Shown: positions 24,641-32,359 of the stretch, piece after piece
Layout: every line of letters starts with the position of its first letter
Position numbering within the stretch: position 1 is the first letter of the stretch
Source of the DNA: JBCDCE01 sp039182515
GTDB taxonomy: Bacteria > Pseudomonadota > Alphaproteobacteria > Rhodobacterales > Rhodobacteraceae
Length of the DNA: 35,835 bases
Direction: 5' to 3'
NCBI GenBank assembly: GCA_039182515.1
Contig: JBCDCE010000042.1
Span: forward strand, 1-35,835
Notes under the pieces: model-generated
The model's input: only the letters and a program-made list of their open reading frames with translations
Told to the model about the DNA's origin: nothing
Databases searched by the model: none
Translations under genes and position numbers: made by a program

Positions 24641-25045
24641 TTATTCCTCCAACTCGCAGAGACAGCCATCAGGAACGATCTCAATGAGCGATGTGTCGTA
24701 GCCCTGACTAGACAAGCGCTGAGCCGCTTCGCCAAAACTCCAGCGCCCTCGTTTGGCTATGAATGAAGTCAAGAGTTGCTGATGCACTTTGCTCATATCT
24801 TTTGCCACGCTGTCGCTGGGCACGCGCCCCAATCCTTCCACACGCAGGGCGCGGTTTTGGACGCACTGAGTCAAATAAAGTGTGTCGGTCGTATAATACA
24901 CAGAGACGCCGCGAACATACGTCTCTGCCAAGTATCCTTGGCCAGCGTCCGTAATACAGTCCCAGATGATTGAGGCTCTGACGCTGCCCGCGCTAAGCGC
25001 AACCAAAGCTGCTGCAACGGCGGAGATATGTATAAGACCCTTCAC
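24641..25045 (-). CDS. Exported four-cysteine protein between nuoK and nuoL
   Basis: This 134-residue protein is not recognised as a named family. It has a signal peptide (cleavage plausible near VRA-S, residue 24) and four mature Cys: C30, C61, and a C-terminal C128-L-C130. The C61-to-C128 distance is 67 residues. The neighbouring protein at 25356-25868 has the same plan with CAC and a distance of 68, so the two look like diverged paralogs. The start is GTG 25045 (AAGGGG 8 bases upstream); TTG 25048 is equally possible. The gene lies 5 bases after nuoK and 2 before nuoL, so it is co-translated with complex I. A periplasmic disulfide-bonded accessory role is inference. Confidence 0.78.
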   Translation of the reverse strand: MKGLIHISAVAAALVALSAGSVRASIIWDCITDAGQGYLAETYVRGVSVYYTTDTLYLTQCVQNRALRVEGLGRVPSDSVAKDMSKVHQQLLTSFIAKRGRWSFGEAAQRLSSQGYDTSLIEIVPDGCLCELEE

Positions 25046-25050
25046 CAAAC

Positions 25051-25359
25051 TTACCCCTTCATCACGTTGACGTTTTCCACGTCAATCGTGCCCTGGTTGC
25101 GGAAGAAACACACAAGGATCGCGAGGCCGATGGCGGCCTCCGCAGCGGCGACCGTGAGCACAAAGAGCGTGAAGATCTGCCCAACGAGATCGCCTAGGAA
25201 GCTGGAAAATGCGACCAGGTTGATGTTCACCGCCAGAAGCATCAACTCCACGGACATCAGCAAGATGATCACGTTCTTACGGTTCAAGAAAAGTCCGAAG
25301 ATCCCAATCACAAAGAGCGCCGCAGCGACTGTGAGGTAGTGTTCAAGTCCGATGGTCAT
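25051..25359 (-). CDS. nuoK: NADH-quinone oxidoreductase subunit K
   Basis: This 102-residue, three-helix membrane subunit of complex I begins MTIGLEHYLTVAAALFVIG. The two buried glutamates of the family are seen in LLMSVELMLLAVNIN and VAAAEAAIGLAI. The ATG overlaps the stop of the upstream exported Cys protein by four bases (ATGA). Confidence 0.96.
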   Translation of the reverse strand: MTIGLEHYLTVAAALFVIGIFGLFLNRKNVIILLMSVELMLLAVNINLVAFSSFLGDLVGQIFTLFVLTVAAAEAAIGLAILVCFFRNQGTIDVENVNVMKG

Positions 25360-25868
25360 TGCGTATCTCCAGCCACAAGCCCGGCTCTTTCAGGCAAGCT
25401 CTCGAATTCAAAACTCATTTTTTTACCGCGCGTCTCTGGGTAGAGGGCGGCGCAGGCACAGGGTTCTTTGGTCAAAACGATGTGCTCGATGCGGCGGGCG
25501 TCGCGATCCAAGGCCTCTTCCAAGCGCTCGAAGGTGGCAAAAACGCGGGCGCCTGCGTGCACGCGGTCCACGGCCTTCAAAGCGCGGTCTGTTTTGTCAA
25601 ACGGAAGAGCGGCGCTCATATTGGCTTCGGCCACACGCGCTCTGAGACCCTGGCCGCTCGCGCAATCCACAACCACGAGGTCTGTTGCAGTGCCCTCTTG
25701 GGCCCACCAATCGCGCCAGATCACACGACCTTCGCCCAGATCCACATGTGCGGCCTCGCCCGCATGGCTGATGTGTGTTGTGCGTGTACAGCTCTCAAGG
25801 GGAATGTCCGAAGCGAGGCTGGGCGCTCCCAGGAGGCTCAAGCCGCATATGATCACGGGAAATCTCAC
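25356..25868 (-). CDS. Exported four-cysteine protein between nuoJ and nuoK
   Basis: This 170-residue protein is not a named family I recognise. A signal peptide (MRFPVIICGLSLLGAPSLAS) precedes a mature part with C27, C69 and a C-terminal C137-A-C139. The region VDCASGQGLRARV followed by FERLEEAL and EHIVLTKEPCAC parallels QCVQNRALRV, FGEAAQRL and EIVPDGCLC in the exported protein after nuoK. It starts at GTG 25868, overlapping the nuoJ stop (GTGA), and overlaps nuoK by four bases. It is therefore wedged between two complex I membrane subunits with tight coupling at both ends. Periplasmic location is predicted; function is unknown. Confidence 0.78.
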   Translation of the reverse strand: MRFPVIICGLSLLGAPSLASDIPLESCTRTTHISHAGEAAHVDLGEGRVIWRDWWAQEGTATDLVVVDCASGQGLRARVAEANMSAALPFDKTDRALKAVDRVHAGARVFATFERLEEALDRDARRIEHIVLTKEPCACAALYPETRGKKMSFEFESLPERAGLVAGDTQ

Positions 25869-26470
25869 AGACCCTGCCCTGGCTTGACGTCTTTGAGCTC
25901 CATGGCCTTGGCCGGATCGCGGTACATCTGCGCCAAAACGTTTTGGCGTTTGACATCCGAGCGGTGGCGCAGCGTGAGGACAATCGCGCCGATCATAGCC
26001 ACCAGAAGGATCAAGCCCGCAAGCTGGAAAAGCAGCAGGTATTTGTCATAGAGCAGCATGCCAATGGCTTTGGTGTTGTGCATCTCACCGGCAGGGGCTG
26101 CGATCTGAGCTTCGGCCACTTCGGCAAATTCCCAAGCGCCAAAGGCAATACCAAGCTGCATGAGCAAAACAACGGCAATGAGCAGAGCGAGCGGAATATA
26201 TTTGGCCATCTCCGCTTTGAGCTCTGCGAAATCCACATCGAGCATCATCACAACAAAGAGAAAGAGCACAGCCACCGCGCCCACATAGACAATGATCAAG
26301 AGCATCGCCACAAACTCTGCGCCCAAGAGCACAAAGAGCCCTGCCGAGCTGAGAAAGGCCAGGATCAGCCAAAGCACCGAGTGCACGGGGTTTCGGCTGA
26401 TCACTGTGAAGAGCCCCCCAACAATTGTGCTCAAAGCAAAGAGATAGAAGGCAAAGGCACCCACACTCAT
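25865..26470 (-). CDS. nuoJ: NADH-quinone oxidoreductase subunit J
   Basis: This 201-residue complex I membrane subunit has five hydrophobic segments. Family marks are RNPVHSVLWLILAFLSSAGLF, the LLGAEFVAMLLIIVYVGAVAVLFLFVVMML block, and the loop before the last helix. The C-terminus is a short cytoplasmic tail (HRSDVKRQNVLAQMYRDPAK). The ATG overlaps the stop of the CMD-family gene upstream by four bases (ATGA) and its own stop overlaps the exported Cys protein (GTGA). Confidence 0.96.
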   Translation of the reverse strand: MSVGAFAFYLFALSTIVGGLFTVISRNPVHSVLWLILAFLSSAGLFVLLGAEFVAMLLIIVYVGAVAVLFLFVVMMLDVDFAELKAEMAKYIPLALLIAVVLLMQLGIAFGAWEFAEVAEAQIAAPAGEMHNTKAIGMLLYDKYLLLFQLAGLILLVAMIGAIVLTLRHRSDVKRQNVLAQMYRDPAKAMELKDVKPGQGL

Positions 26471-26898
26471 GTTTCATCTCCTGTTTTCGCAGACCGCTCA
26501 GGCGCTGCGTCCGAAGCGAGCGCCTCTTCCGCAAGCTCCATCGCTTTTGTCATCGCAGGCACCCCTGCGATCATGGACAGCGTGGCAATCGTCTCGATGA
26601 TTTCTTGACGGGTTGCCCCCGCCTCCACAGCGTTGCGCACGGTCAAACGCACCTGTGGCTCCGCTTGAGCTCCAAGGGCCGTGAGGCCAGCAAGCGTCAC
26701 CAAAAGCCGCGTTTTGGCATCGAGCCCATCTGGGTTGAAGGTCTTGCCCATCATGGCCTCAAGCCAATCTTTGGGCATTGTGGGAAAGAGCGCCTCAAAG
26801 CCTTTGGGAGAAAAGGACTCAAGTGCAGGATTGAGCGATTTCGCCCATTCCTGGCTCATGGCCATCATCTCTTCAAAAGGGTTCTTCGGGTCTGTCAC
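26467..26898 (-). CDS. Carboxymuconolactone decarboxylase (CMD) family protein
   Basis: This 143-residue protein of the CMD/AhpD fold has the characteristic helical core DAKTRLLVTLAGLTALGAQ and QVRLTVRNAVEAGATRQEIIETIA. There is no Cys anywhere, so the CxxC of AhpD-type peroxidases is absent and redox activity of that kind can be excluded. The start is GTG 26898 with a weak binding site. An ATG at residue 11 has GAAGAG upstream and is an alternative. It is inserted between nuoI (27 bases away) and nuoJ (4-base overlap). Whether it acts on complex I or quinones is unknown. Confidence 0.85.
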   Translation of the reverse strand: MTDPKNPFEEMMAMSQEWAKSLNPALESFSPKGFEALFPTMPKDWLEAMMGKTFNPDGLDAKTRLLVTLAGLTALGAQAEPQVRLTVRNAVEAGATRQEIIETIATLSMIAGVPAMTKAMELAEEALASDAAPERSAKTGDET

Positions 26899-26925
26899 GT
26901 CTCTATCCCACTCCGCATCGCTGGC

Positions 26926-27420
26926 TCAGCGATAAGGTGCATCAATTTCCAAATTGCGAGCGATCTCAGCTTCCCAACGCTCACCGTTCTCCAAAAGCTT
27001 GTCTTTGTTGTAAAAGAGCTCTTCGCGCGTCTCGGTGGAGAACTCGAAGTTGGGGCCTTCTACAATGGCATCCACAGGGCAGGCTTCTTGGCAGAAGCCG
27101 CAATAGATGCATTTTGTCATGTCGATGTCGTAGCGTGTGGTGCGGCGCGAGCCATCTTCGCGAGGCTCCGCATCAATGGTGATGGCTTGTGCCGGACACA
27201 CGGCCTCACAAAGCTTACAGGCGATGCAGCGCTCTTCCCCATTCGGATACCGGCGCAGCGCATGTTCCCCACGAAAGCGCGGCGAGAGCGGGCCTTTTTC
27301 ATGCGGGTAGTTGATCGTCGCTTTCGGCGCAAAGAAATACTTCAGGCCAAGGCGCATGCCTTTGAACATATCCATCAACAGGAAGTATTTGCCTGCGCGG
27401 GTCCAATCGATCTGGGTCAT
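26926..27420 (-). CDS. nuoI: NADH-quinone oxidoreductase subunit I
   Basis: This peripheral-arm subunit carries the two [4Fe-4S] clusters N6a and N6b. The motifs are C65-IAC-KLC-EAVC75 and C104-IYC-GFC-QEAC114, each followed by a proline. The 164-residue length and the Arg/Tyr-rich N-terminus (RAGKYFLLMDMFKGMRLGLK) match alphaproteobacterial and mitochondrial (TYKY) homologs. The ATG overlaps the stop of the methyltransferase gene by four bases. Confidence 0.97.
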   Translation of the reverse strand: MTQIDWTRAGKYFLLMDMFKGMRLGLKYFFAPKATINYPHEKGPLSPRFRGEHALRRYPNGEERCIACKLCEAVCPAQAITIDAEPREDGSRRTTRYDIDMTKCIYCGFCQEACPVDAIVEGPNFEFSTETREELFYNKDKLLENGERWEAEIARNLEIDAPYR

Positions 27421-28199
27421 GTTGAGGCCACCTCGTCATCGAGCCGGGTTGACCCGGCGTTGGTGTGGGATTGCCACTTCGTTTCGTAGTCACTTTGCAA
27501 AACACGGTCCTGAAGCTTGGCTTCGGGCGTGCGCTCGACTTCATAGTAAAGATACATGCGCCCCGGAGGCACTTTTCCGCGTAGCTTTAGACGGCTGCCT
27601 GTTTCGGCAGGATCTTTGAACTGAAGATGGTAGTTGCCCCCGCGCGGACGCTTGTGAATGCCTCGACAATCATGGACCAAACAGCCGCAATTGCGTGCCC
27701 AGAAGGTCCACACAAGCTCAGGATTGAACTGGTAAATTCCATGGGCCGGCCAGCCATTAAACCCATTGGCCGAAACAAAGCGGCCGCCGGGCTTGAGCAT
27801 CCGAAAGACGTTTTCTAAGGCCACCGGCACATTGAACACATGCTCTATCGTGCCGCCGTCAAAGATAAAATCGAACTGGTCTTCGAGCTCAGACGGGATC
27901 GGGCGATTGAGATCATGGAGTACGGTTGCGCCTTCATAATCAGAGAAATCCATCGCTTCCATCTCGCCAAAGCCGAGACTGCGCATCATGGTTTCGCAAT
28001 AACCGTCGTCTTGCAGCATGTCTTCGAGGGTCAGCTCAACCTTATGCTGTCGCAACACGCGGGTAATTTTGAACAGCAGTTCTTCGCGTACTTGCAGAGT
28101 GTGTCGACCAAGCATGAGCGTGCGCCCCCCAGCGTCGCCGGGGCGGTAGCGGGTGGAGAGCTCCACCAAACGCTCAAATAGCTCGATATCAACACCCAT
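27417..28199 (-). CDS. Class I SAM-dependent methyltransferase within the nuo operon
   Basis: This 260-residue protein has a Methyltransf_11-like core: an N-terminal MLGRHTLQV segment, the acidic strand DFSDYEGATVLHDLN (84-98), FDFIFDGGTIEHVFN (109-123) and LKPGGRFVSANG (135-146). The LGRxTL-type N-terminus is, from memory, typical of methyltransferases found in surface-polysaccharide clusters. Here it follows nuoH by 8 bases and overlaps nuoI by four (ATGA), so it is made with complex I. No substrate can be deduced. Candidates are a complex I subunit, a quinone or an unrelated sugar. There is no membrane segment, so it is cytoplasmic. Confidence 0.82.
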   Translation of the reverse strand: MGVDIELFERLVELSTRYRPGDAGGRTLMLGRHTLQVREELLFKITRVLRQHKVELTLEDMLQDDGYCETMMRSLGFGEMEAMDFSDYEGATVLHDLNRPIPSELEDQFDFIFDGGTIEHVFNVPVALENVFRMLKPGGRFVSANGFNGWPAHGIYQFNPELVWTFWARNCGCLVHDCRGIHKRPRGGNYHLQFKDPAETGSRLKLRGKVPPGRMYLYYEVERTPEAKLQDRVLQSDYETKWQSHTNAGSTRLDDEVAST

Positions 28200-28207
28200 G
28201 GGTTGGC

Positions 28208-29245
28208 TCAGCCCCCCATCGCGTAGCGGGCCCAGAAGGCCCCTAGCACTTCAAATTTCGCCAAGAAGGCCACGATCACCACCCAAGCAAGCGACATGGG
28301 CAAGAAGACCTTCCAACCGATGCGCATAAGTTGGTCGTAGCGGTAGCGCGGCACAATGGCTTTCACCATGGCAAAGAGGAAGAAGAAGAAGGCCATCTTG
28401 CCAACCATCCAAAGCGCTCCGTCGGGAATGCCTGGGATGGGCGAAAGCCAACCGCCAAAGAAGAGAAGCGACGTGAGCGCGCACATCAAGAAGATGGCAA
28501 TGTATTCGCCTGCCATGAACAACAGGAACGGCGTTGAAGAGTATTCAACCTGATAGCCCGCCACAAGCTCTGATTCCGCTTCTGGCAGATCGAAAGGCGG
28601 GCGGTTCGTTTCCGCCAAGCAGCTGATAAAGAACAGGAAAACCATCGGAAGGTGCGGCAGCCAATACCAACCAAAGAGCCCGTATCCAGTGTCTTGCGCC
28701 GCAACAATTGCGCCGAAGTTCAGCGACCCGGTGGAGAGGATCACCCCAATGATGATGAGACCGATGGACACTTCATAAGAGATCATCTGCGCTGCAGAGC
28801 GCAGCGAGCCCAGGAAGGGATATTTCGAGTTCGACGCCCAGCCGCCCATAATAACGCCGTAAACCTCAAGCGATGAGATTGCGAAAACATAGAGAATGGC
28901 CACGTTGATGTCGGCCAAAACCCATGTCTCGTTAAAGGGAATGACAGCCCAAGCCACCATCGCCAAAACGAAAGACACCATGGGGGCCAGCATAAACACT
29001 GTTCTGTCCGCGCCCGCAGGCACAACAATCTCTTTGACCACGTATTTCAGAGCGTCCGCGACCGTTTGTAGAAGGCCAAAGGCCCCAACCACATTGGGCC
29101 CGCGCCGCATCTGAACCGCCGCCCAGATTTTGCGGTCTCCATAGACCAAGAAAAGCAGTGAAATCATAACAAAGGCCACAACAAGCAGTGCCTGCCCGGC
29201 CATGATCAGGGCAATCCCTGGCGTGGTCGCAAAAAAATCTGTCAT
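28208..29245 (-). CDS. nuoH: NADH-quinone oxidoreductase subunit H
   Basis: This membrane subunit (ND1 homolog) forms the quinone chamber and the joint to the peripheral arm. The 345-residue protein contains ETNRPPFDLPEAESELVAGY, the conserved charged loop of the quinone-binding region, and RRGPNVVGAFGLLQTVADALK near the N-terminus. Eight hydrophobic segments are apparent. The ATG overlaps the stop of the upstream lipoprotein gene (ATGA). Confidence 0.97.
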   Translation of the reverse strand: MTDFFATTPGIALIMAGQALLVVAFVMISLLFLVYGDRKIWAAVQMRRGPNVVGAFGLLQTVADALKYVVKEIVVPAGADRTVFMLAPMVSFVLAMVAWAVIPFNETWVLADINVAILYVFAISSLEVYGVIMGGWASNSKYPFLGSLRSAAQMISYEVSIGLIIIGVILSTGSLNFGAIVAAQDTGYGLFGWYWLPHLPMVFLFFISCLAETNRPPFDLPEAESELVAGYQVEYSSTPFLLFMAGEYIAIFLMCALTSLLFFGGWLSPIPGIPDGALWMVGKMAFFFFLFAMVKAIVPRYRYDQLMRIGWKVFLPMSLAWVVIVAFLAKFEVLGAFWARYAMGG

Positions 29246-29664
29246 ACCGTGGGTATTCCTTGTTCCCTACAGGCATCCACCACCACTTCCGCATCGATTG
29301 TTTTCACACCACGCGGCAGGGATGGTGAGATGGTGTAAATCGCATCCGCGACGGAATGGGAAGCCTCGAAGTATACGGTTGTGCGCACATGTCGCGCAAA
29401 ACCGTAGCCCCGAATGAGCGCATATTGCGCCGCTCCGCATTCCGCAAAAGCGATCACGCGGTCTTGAGGCTGCTGACCCCGTATTTTTGCAGTGAATTGT
29501 ACCAAATTGTTGTCCAACGGCCTTGTCTCAATCGGCGCGTAACGCGCTCGGTCAATCGGGGCATCGTTTTCCACCACGCAAGCGCTTAAGGCGAGACACG
29601 AGATCACAGGCAGTCCGAGCGCTAAGAGCCCGGACGAACGGAACTCTGAGGCCTGGATCTTCAT
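29242..29664 (-). CDS. Predicted lipoprotein between nuoG and nuoH
   Basis: This 140-residue protein is of no recognised family. The N-terminus has a hydrophobic segment ending in the lipobox LALSAC (Cys 29), giving a lipid-anchored periplasmic protein with two other mature Cys (C76, C132). The segment AFAECGAAQYALIRGYGFARH and the C-terminal IDAEVVVDACREQG are its main landmarks. It lies 4 bases after nuoG and overlaps nuoH by four bases, so its synthesis is tied to complex I. The family resemblance to R. capsulatus nuo-operon unidentified reading frames is possible but not verified. Confidence 0.78.
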   Translation of the reverse strand: MKIQASEFRSSGLLALGLPVISCLALSACVVENDAPIDRARYAPIETRPLDNNLVQFTAKIRGQQPQDRVIAFAECGAAQYALIRGYGFARHVRTTVYFEASHSVADAIYTISPSLPRGVKTIDAEVVVDACREQGIPTV

Positions 29665-29668
29665 TCAC

Positions 29669-31693
29669 TTACTCCGCGGCCAATGGGGCGACGATGCGCG
29701 CTTTTGCCTGGGCAGAGAGTTCCGCCATGACCTGGCTTGCGCGCGCGATGGGATTGCTGAGATAGAAGTCTTTGATTGCGGGGGCAAAGTCCGCGTCCGA
29801 CAGGGCCGCTGTCGCTTGAACGCCAACCACTTCGTTCTCTGGCACAGCGCCGATGTTCGCCAAATGCGGGACATCCGCAATAAGAGCCGTTCTGAGTTGG
29901 GCGAGGCTGTCAAAGGGTAGCACAGCGCGAAGATCTGCCGAGAGGGCGCGCAAAATCGCCCAGTTTTCCTTGGCCTCGCCTGGTGCAAACCCAGCACGGC
30001 TGGCCAATTGCGGACGCCCTTCCGTGTTCACAAAAAGCCCGTTTTCTTCTGTGTAAGCGGCACTTGGAAAGATGATGTCCGCGCGGTGCGCACCACGATC
30101 CCCATGGCTGCCTTGATAGATCACAAATGGGCCGTCCGAGAGTTCGATCTCGTCTGCCCCCATGTTGTAAATCACATCTGCACCATCCAAAGCGGCTGAC
30201 AGGCCGCCTTCGGTCACAGCGTCTACATCCATAGCGCCAACGCGGCCCGCAGCCGTGTGGAGGACCAAAAGCTTGCCACCAGATTTTTCGCAGATGCCTT
30301 GGACCACAGCCAAAACATCTTCTCCGTCGTCTCCTTGCAGCGCTGCTTGGCCCAGGATGACCACGCAGTTCTTGTCTTTAAGATCAGCCATATCGAGGCT
30401 TGCCACATGCTTGAGGGCCGCGCGACCCGTGCCCATGTGTTCGTACTCGTAGGTCAGATCAACAGGATCGCCCACAACCACAACATCCGCGCCTTGAGTC
30501 CAGGCTTTGCGAATGCGCGCGTTGAGCACGGGCGCTTCAACGACAGGATTGGTACCGACCAACAGGATCTTTTGTGCGTCATCGATGTCTTCAATGGCGG
30601 CAGTGCCCACATAGGCGCTGCGGTTGCCCGCAATCAGCTTGGCCTCATCCGTGCGGCATTCCACTGAGCCGCCCTGCCCTTCGACCAGCGCTTTGAGCGC
30701 ATAGGCCGCTTCAACAGGAGCGAGGTCGCCAACGAGGCCCGCAACCTTTGAAGCCCCTTTGATGGCTTCGGCCGCTTTGGTGAGTGCTTCGCCCCAGGTG
30801 GCAGGGCGAAGTTTGCCATTGTCGCGCACATAAGGCTTATCCAGGCGCTGACGGCGCAGACCGTCCCATACAAAACGGGTTTTGTCTGAAATCCACTCTT
30901 CGTTCACGCCGTCATGGTTGCGAGGCAAGAAGCGCATAACTTCGCGCCCTTTGGTATCGATGCGGATATTAGAGCCGAGAGCGTCCATCACATCGACGCT
31001 TTCTGTTTTGCTCAGTTCCCAAGGGCGTGCTGTAAAAGCGTAGGGTTTGGAGACCAAAGCGCCTACAGGGCAAAGATCAATGATGTTGCCTTGCATGTTG
31101 CTATCGAGCGTTTGGCCCAAATAGCTGGTAATCTCTGCATCTTCGCCACGACCCGTTTGGCCCATCTGCTTAATGCCCGCCACTTCCGTGGTGAAGCGCA
31201 CGCAGCGCGTGCAGGAAATGCAGCGGGTCATATGCGTTTCGACAAGCGGGCCAAGATCGAGATCGTCCGTGGCGCGCTTGGCTTCGCGGAAACGCGAGAA
31301 ATCCACGCCGTAAGCCATGGCCTGATCTTGCAGGTCGCATTCGCCGCCTTGGTCACAGATCGGGCAATCCAGCGGGTGGTTGATGAGGAGAAACTCCATC
31401 ACCCCTTCGCGGGCCTTTTTGACCATGGGGGAGTTCGTCTTCACAACGGGCGGTTGGCCTTCAGGGCCAGGGCGCAGATCACGCACCTGCATGGCGCAAG
31501 AGGCGGCAGGTTTGGGTGGGCCACCCACAACTTCCACCAAACACATTCGGCAGTTGCCAGCGATCGAGAGACGTTCATGATAACAGAACCTCGGGATCTC
31601 AATACCTGCGTGCTCGCAGGCTTGGATGAGCGTCATGGCCCCATCTACCTCGATTTCGTTGTCATCGATGATGATTTTTCGCTGATCGCCCAT
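29669..31693 (-). CDS. nuoG: NADH-quinone oxidoreductase subunit G
   Basis: NuoG is the largest peripheral subunit, passing electrons along several Fe-S clusters. The N-terminal [2Fe-2S] (N1b) ligands are C37, C48, C51 and C66. The H106-C110-C113-C119 set fits N5 and C158-C161-C164-C208 fits N4. A molybdopterin-oxidoreductase-like domain lies beyond residue 210 without an obvious extra N7 ligand set, as in mitochondrial NDUFS1. The 674-residue length matches alphaproteobacterial homologs. The ATG at 31693 follows GGGACAG. The gene upstream is DUF5333, 57 bases away. Confidence 0.97.
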   Translation of the reverse strand: MGDQRKIIIDDNEIEVDGAMTLIQACEHAGIEIPRFCYHERLSIAGNCRMCLVEVVGGPPKPAASCAMQVRDLRPGPEGQPPVVKTNSPMVKKAREGVMEFLLINHPLDCPICDQGGECDLQDQAMAYGVDFSRFREAKRATDDLDLGPLVETHMTRCISCTRCVRFTTEVAGIKQMGQTGRGEDAEITSYLGQTLDSNMQGNIIDLCPVGALVSKPYAFTARPWELSKTESVDVMDALGSNIRIDTKGREVMRFLPRNHDGVNEEWISDKTRFVWDGLRRQRLDKPYVRDNGKLRPATWGEALTKAAEAIKGASKVAGLVGDLAPVEAAYALKALVEGQGGSVECRTDEAKLIAGNRSAYVGTAAIEDIDDAQKILLVGTNPVVEAPVLNARIRKAWTQGADVVVVGDPVDLTYEYEHMGTGRAALKHVASLDMADLKDKNCVVILGQAALQGDDGEDVLAVVQGICEKSGGKLLVLHTAAGRVGAMDVDAVTEGGLSAALDGADVIYNMGADEIELSDGPFVIYQGSHGDRGAHRADIIFPSAAYTEENGLFVNTEGRPQLASRAGFAPGEAKENWAILRALSADLRAVLPFDSLAQLRTALIADVPHLANIGAVPENEVVGVQATAALSDADFAPAIKDFYLSNPIARASQVMAELSAQAKARIVAPLAAE

Positions 31694-31750
31694 AAACGTC
31701 TGTCCCTACTTATCGCATGCGACTCATCGCATACGACTTTTTTGGTGTGT

Positions 31751-32149
31751 TCACCGGAGCTTTAGCAGGTATCCAATCAAAGAACCCTTGGCAATCTCGT
31801 CGCGCCCCAAAGAACAATAGGTTTGTGCATCATCGCTGCGCACACCGGCGGCCAAAAGATACGCATCACGGCGCTTTTCGAGCTTTTGCCGCTCAGATCG
31901 GCTTTCAAGAAAAGCATCAATTTGCTTTTCTGAATAGCCTTTTTCCAGAGCCCAGTTTTCAAGCGCGCGGGCTTCGCGCAACACACGAAAGAGCCGAGCA
32001 GATATTGTCGGGCAGGCTTTTCGAATTTCGTCGCCCACAGCCGCTGCGAAAAGCCGGTCCATCACATGGTCTTGAGTTCCAAGTGGTGGCAAAGACTGCG
32101 CTTGTGCTGGTGCCGCAAGCAGCGTGCAAAGAAGTAGAATGCGTTTCAT
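31751..32149 (-). CDS. Exported DUF5333-like protein
   Basis: This 132-residue protein has a clear signal peptide (MKRILLLCTLLAAPAQAQ). The mature part is strongly helical and charged (LREARALENWALEKGYSEKQ, ESRSERQKLEKRRD) and has two Cys, C46 and C112, that could pair. It resembles the DUF5333 family, which I recall from the nuo region of Roseobacters. It is the first gene of the nuoG-to-rnj run after the interruption, so its promoter probably lies in 32150-32410. Function unknown. Confidence 0.8.
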   Translation of the reverse strand: MKRILLLCTLLAAPAQAQSLPPLGTQDHVMDRLFAAAVGDEIRKACPTISARLFRVLREARALENWALEKGYSEKQIDAFLESRSERQKLEKRRDAYLLAAGVRSDDAQTYCSLGRDEIAKGSLIGYLLKLR

Positions 32150-32311
32150 TGGGGTTTTTTTAGAGCCTGTTTCATACCTCGCACATGCCGACTCTTGGCT
32201 CGGATATTCAATAGCAGCCGAATAATCCCGCTCAATTTAGGCCAAATTGTGATCACTTATCGTTGCCTCATCGCAAACAGTTAAACCGAATGAGGGAAAT
32301 TGTTTAAGTTT

Positions 32312-32325
32312 ATGATGTAAATCAA
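32312..32325. promoter_or_regulatory. FNR/FnrL-like box
   Basis: ATGATGTAAATCAA matches the FNR-type consensus TTGAT-N4-ATCAA at all defined positions except the first T. It lies 163 bases from the DUF5333 start and 86 bases from the 77-aa gene start, so either could be controlled by oxygen or nitric oxide through an FnrL/DNR-type regulator. Consensus match only. Confidence 0.5.
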
Positions 32326-32343
32326 AGGGATATTGGCGATTGG

Positions 32344-32359
32344 TCAAATTAAAATTTGA
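32344..32359. promoter_or_regulatory. 16-bp perfect palindrome, candidate operator
   Basis: TCAAATT-AA-AATTTGA is a perfect 7-2-7 inverted repeat overlapping a TTGACA hexamer, 52 bases upstream of the 77-aa gene. A repressor bound here would cover the putative -35. I do not know a Rhodobacterales regulator with this exact consensus. Confidence 0.5.

Noticed and set aside
26425..27489. Plus-strand open frame of 354 residues opposite nuoI and the CMD gene
   Set aside because: Same reasoning: antisense to genes with clear iron-sulfur and CMD motifs, and no recognisable domain.
30914..31765. Plus-strand open frame of 283 residues opposite nuoG
   Set aside because: NuoG on the minus strand has all its cluster ligands in this stretch, and the antisense frame shows none of its own.
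32249..32256. GTGATCAC as a CRP site
   Set aside because: It is only an 8-bp palindrome, and the spacing of a real CRP box (TGTGA-N6-TCACA) is not met.
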